From contig CALYLW010001186.1 of the NCBI GenBank assembly GCA_944989445.1, positions 1 to 64,000 of the forward strand: a stretch of 64,000 nucleotides of DNA. The letters are read 5' to 3'. A model generated the notes under the pieces. It ran no database searches. It was not told the DNA's origin and worked only from the letters and a program-made list of their open reading frames with translations. This DNA is from Ampullaceana balthica (lineage: Eukaryota; Mollusca; Gastropoda; Lymnaeidae). The translations under genes were made by a program, and so were the position numbers. Shown here in pieces: positions 61,219 through 64,000 of the stretch; the first letter of the stretch is position 1; every line of letters starts with the position of its first letter.

Positions 61219-61654
61219 TCATGATGCTAAGTCTGGAGAAGAAGCTATAACAAGTGTTTCCAGTGCAATGAGGGCGAGTGTACAGACCCTAAAGAAGTGA
61301 GCCAGCCCATTCCACCTGTAAATAAACAAGCTGTAAAATAAAGAGAAGACATAGCTAGAGACACTGTTCAAGAGTTTCACTATAAGTAATGACCAAAGTT
61401 AAAGATTCTGTGATTTTTAGAATAATGTCTGCAGCAGTCATTGGATATAGAAGAGTACTCGTCGTAGGGTAGAATTTGTGATGTTTGAGAACCTTGAGAA
61501 TGAGGACACTTCCAGCCAGTCCACAGACACATAGAATATGAGCAAACACATTGGCTATAATTAGTTTGAAGAAAATCATTTGTGAGATTTGAACGATGCA
61601 TTTTTCTGGCTCATTGTAAACATACTGTAGAGTATGTGTTAAATTAGATGACAT
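61219..61654 (-). pseudogene. Broken class A GPCR beside the intact receptor
   Basis: On the minus strand an open frame of 99 codons (61654-61355) starts MSSNLTHTLQ, with an N-glycosylation site at NLT. It encodes a first membrane helix (ANVFAHILCVCGLAGSVLIL) and a second (LYPMTAADIILKITESL) and then stops. A further fragment in another frame (about 61318-61219) reads NGLAHFFRVCTLALIALETL plus VIASSP, the shape of TM3 with its intracellular end, and stops at TGA. TM4-TM7 are not found. An intron could join the pieces, since CTTTATTTTACAG lies between them, but the missing C-terminal half argues for a pseudogene. It shares strand and general design with the receptor at 62688-63662. Confidence 0.6.
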
Positions 61655-61659
61655 ATTTG

Positions 61660-62687
61660 TTTTATTGTAAATATATTATTTTATTTTATAACGTTTATTT
61701 GTGAACAAATTTTCTATTAATGCAGCACTTAAGCTATAATAGAACCCATATTAATTATAAATAAAAGACCAACTGCATGAAATATGTTTTAGAAGGTTGC
61801 TTGTTACAAAAGTTACGGATAGGGTAATTTTATATAATTTTTTTTTAAATTTTCCGGACAGTAATTGTAATAGATCCCTCAGTGGACAATTAGACATTCT
61901 TGGGATTAAATGTATTTGCCATTTATTTTAAGCAAATTGATTTTCAAGTTGATCAGTTTTTCTACTGGGAAGCTAGAAGATCATGGTTTGTTGTAATAAA
62001 AAGGTCCCATGCTGGGGTTCAGAAGTTTCCTTAGACACGGCATACGAGCCACATTTATTTTCGCTAATTTATGTCAGTTACTCATTTGGAGCTTGGTTGA
62101 CTTAGGGGCAGCCCTTATCCACAGGAAAAAGACAGTGCCTTCAATAAGATTATTGCTTCTCATTAAGACAACCAAGCGCGCTAACGCTCAATAACACGCC
62201 CCATGTGATGTGCTTACATAATGATAGTTTGTTTAATGGGCTCATTTAATTTTTTTAATTTAATATTATTTCCATGTACTATAGCCAAATACCAACATAT
62301 TTAATGAATAGCAAGCTGTAACAGATTTGTAAAAGTTAGTCTAAGAAATTAATTCCAGTGTTAAAAGATATCATAAAAGTAACAATCAATTACAGATATA
62401 TAAAATATTATTTTTGCATTTCTCTTTTAAAAAGATCAATGTATGTACATGTATAATTTGGAAACTATTTTTGTGTTTAATTTCTTGAGATTAACATGTG
62501 TCGATAAATCCAAAATAGATTTTGAACAAAAAAAAATATATTTATGTTAAGGGTCTAACTTGGTTTTCTTTATGGGGGTAAATCGCGCATAGTATGTTGA
62601 TTATTTAAATCATACTGTGCAGTCATGTATTAATAAAAAAAATTAAACTATTTTGGTTAGTGTAGTGAGTAGTGCCAATTAGCTTAT
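61660..62687. other. AT-rich sequence between the two receptors
   Basis: No gene was recognised. A single CACGCCCCATGTG (62194-62206) matches the core of the minisatellites near 12 kb. The 61-codon frame at 62009-62194 has no family resemblance. Confidence 0.5.
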
Positions 62688-63662
62688 TCAGAGACCACAG
62701 ACCAATTTTTTAAACTTTGCAGCGAACTTTGAACTCAATGTGACGTAAATTATAAAATTTGATGATGTATACGTGTAACTAAGAGTTGATAAAACGAGTA
62801 GGCTTGCATGATAGGAAAACGCATCTGATTCTTTTAAAAAAATGTAGGTGATGGGTTTACGACAGAAATTAAGAATGGCGAACACGGAAATACAAAATAA
62901 TAATTTAAACGCACGTAATTCTTTTTTCTTTTTAGAAAAACCGCAAATGGATTCTTTTGAAAATGATCTTGACATTAAAAAAATCTTAATAGCTATGGCT
63001 GTGTTACAAACCACAATTGACAGCATTGGAATCATTGTGGTAATCATTGAAAAAGCCAAGTGAAACAAACTATTATAAGCATTGTTCTTATAATCGTATA
63101 TTGGGGAAAGTGCATGAAAAGTAGGAAATATAATTAGATACAGATACATAGGAATAACGGCTAAAATAAATTTCACACGTTTCGCTGTAAAAACTCTTGA
63201 GATGACAAAGGGGAAAAAGACGGCCACCAATCTCTCCACTGAAAGTACGGCGATGAGATTAAAGCTGGCAAGCATCGTTGATTCGTTTAAGGTGAACTGT
63301 AACACATTCCAACCCAATAAGTATTTAAAGTTAAAAAAAGTGAAGAATATATAAAGGCTCTCAATATAGTTGAATAAAAGATGCATACAATCACTTACCG
63401 TGATAGATATCAATAGAATGTTTGTTGGATCTTGAAGTCCACTGCGAGTTAAAATGTAAATTGTAAGAATGTTCCTCACAATTCCAAATAGGCCAATGAA
63501 TTGATTACAAAACGTGGATAAGAAGGTATCCAAGAGGAAATAATCCACTCTAAATGATAGATCAAAAAGAAGGCCTTTGTTAATTGATTTAAAATTGTTT
63601 ATTTTCCAAGCAGGTTGTGAAATATTTGCAGTTATAACGTTCGTCTCTGTTTTAAATGCCAT
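62688..63662 (-). CDS. Class A (rhodopsin-like) G-protein-coupled receptor, single exon, intact
   Basis: A 324-residue seven-helix receptor of the plasma membrane. Helices are judged by eye at about 44-72, 79-105, 120-145, 162-184, 198-228, 250-275 and 285-308. Family marks: N64 in GIVRNIL (TM1), D91 in ITVSD (TM2), VERLVAVFFP (143-144 ER in place of DRY) after TM3, P212 in TM5, FCRKP with P270 in TM6 (compare CWxP), and SSNFIIYV with N302 and Y306 in TM7 (NPxxY with Pro replaced by Phe). N13 (NIS) is a likely glycosylation site. A Cys at 322 near the C-terminus may be palmitoylated. The usual Cys at the top of TM3 and in extracellular loop 2 are absent. No intron interrupts it and the tail is very short. 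The shape fits invertebrate peptide (FMRFamide-like) or chemosensory receptors; the ligand is unknown. The start is the first ATG, with a long enough N-terminus. Confidence 0.87.
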   Translation of the reverse strand: MAFKTETNVITANISQPAWKINNFKSINKGLLFDLSFRVDYFLLDTFLSTFCNQFIGLFGIVRNILTIYILTRSGLQDPTNILLISITVSDCMHLLFNYIESLYIFFTFFNFKYLLGWNVLQFTLNESTMLASFNLIAVLSVERLVAVFFPFVISRVFTAKRVKFILAVIPMYLYLIIFPTFHALSPIYDYKNNAYNSLFHLAFSMITTMIPMLSIVVCNTAIAIKIFLMSRSFSKESICGFSKKKKELRAFKLLFCISVFAILNFCRKPITYIFLKESDAFSYHASLLVLSTLSYTYTSSNFIIYVTLSSKFAAKFKKLVCGL

Positions 63663-64000
63663 ATCTGATTTTGGATAAGGTTAATTTACCATGTGTGCTG
63701 TCAGGACATGCTAAAGGGCTGAAATATCAAATAAGTATTCTCACTCCTCCAGATCATTTGATCATTCTGATAAAAGAATACATTACAAATATTGCCATTT
63801 TTTTCCTGAAAATCCATTGAATTCTAGAAAGTGTTCAATTTTTTGGATGAGTATAATGTGTCAGCAATTTCTGTCTTAGTGAGAAAACATTCGGATTCAT
63901 TTCCTTCTGTCTTCGATTACGAACGATAGATATATGATTGCTTTGTCATTCATGAAAATTTTTTCCAACGTAACAATTTTCTTTTCTAGTCGACTTTAAT
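63663..64000. other. Region upstream of the receptor
   Basis: Moderately AT-rich sequence that should hold the receptor's promoter or 5'UTR. I see no clear TATA box at a fixed distance and no second gene. Confidence 0.4.

Overview
The window is animal nuclear DNA, AT-rich outside its repeats, with introns, decayed transposons and very little coding sequence. A mollusc, probably a heterobranch gastropod, is an inference. It rests on the style of the class A receptor at the right end, on a trypsin-like protein of a kind I associate with gastropods, and on the mix of LINEs, hAT, piggyBac and Helitron-like elements. No prokaryotic genes, CRISPR array, rRNA or functional tRNA gene were seen. One assembly gap of 100 Ns lies at 25225-25324.

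Layout. 1-8.7 kb is nested transposon debris: an unclassified DNA element, a 279-bp hAT-type MITE, LINE C-termini, and a 3.2-kb hAT element (3954-7189) with perfect 8-bp target duplications that contains SINE, LINE and Helitron-like insertions. 10.0-12.2 kb holds the 3' exons of a gene for a trypsin-fold protein, with a poly(A) signal at 12214. From inside its presumed 3'UTR to 17.9 kb there is a chain of minisatellites (24, 26-27, 50, 52, 29 and 23 bp). The 23-bp array is interrupted by a decayed RNase H-bearing LINE (17.95-19.93 kb). 20.1-21.4 kb is a Helitron-like element, followed by a 63-bp array. 25.2-40.2 kb is a single 34-bp minisatellite of about 15 kb.

40.3-57.8 kb is again mobile DNA: a 618-bp hAT element, a piggyBac relic bounded by TTAA, two Helitron-like copies joined head to tail, more minisatellites (82, about 158, 51, 43 and 24 bp), and a triple nest in which a hAT element holds a long-inverted-repeat element that holds a 186-bp hAT MITE. 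57.8-64 kb is quieter. It carries an intact single-exon G-protein-coupled receptor gene on the minus strand and the broken remains of a second receptor beside it, which suggests a receptor cluster continuing beyond the window.

The two credible host genes (trypsin-like protein and receptor) show no sign of acting together. The main interest is repeat biology: roughly 25 of 64 kb is minisatellite, several adjacent arrays share short core words, and many transposon boundaries can be read to the base. Copy numbers, TM spans and some repeat edges are estimates made by eye.
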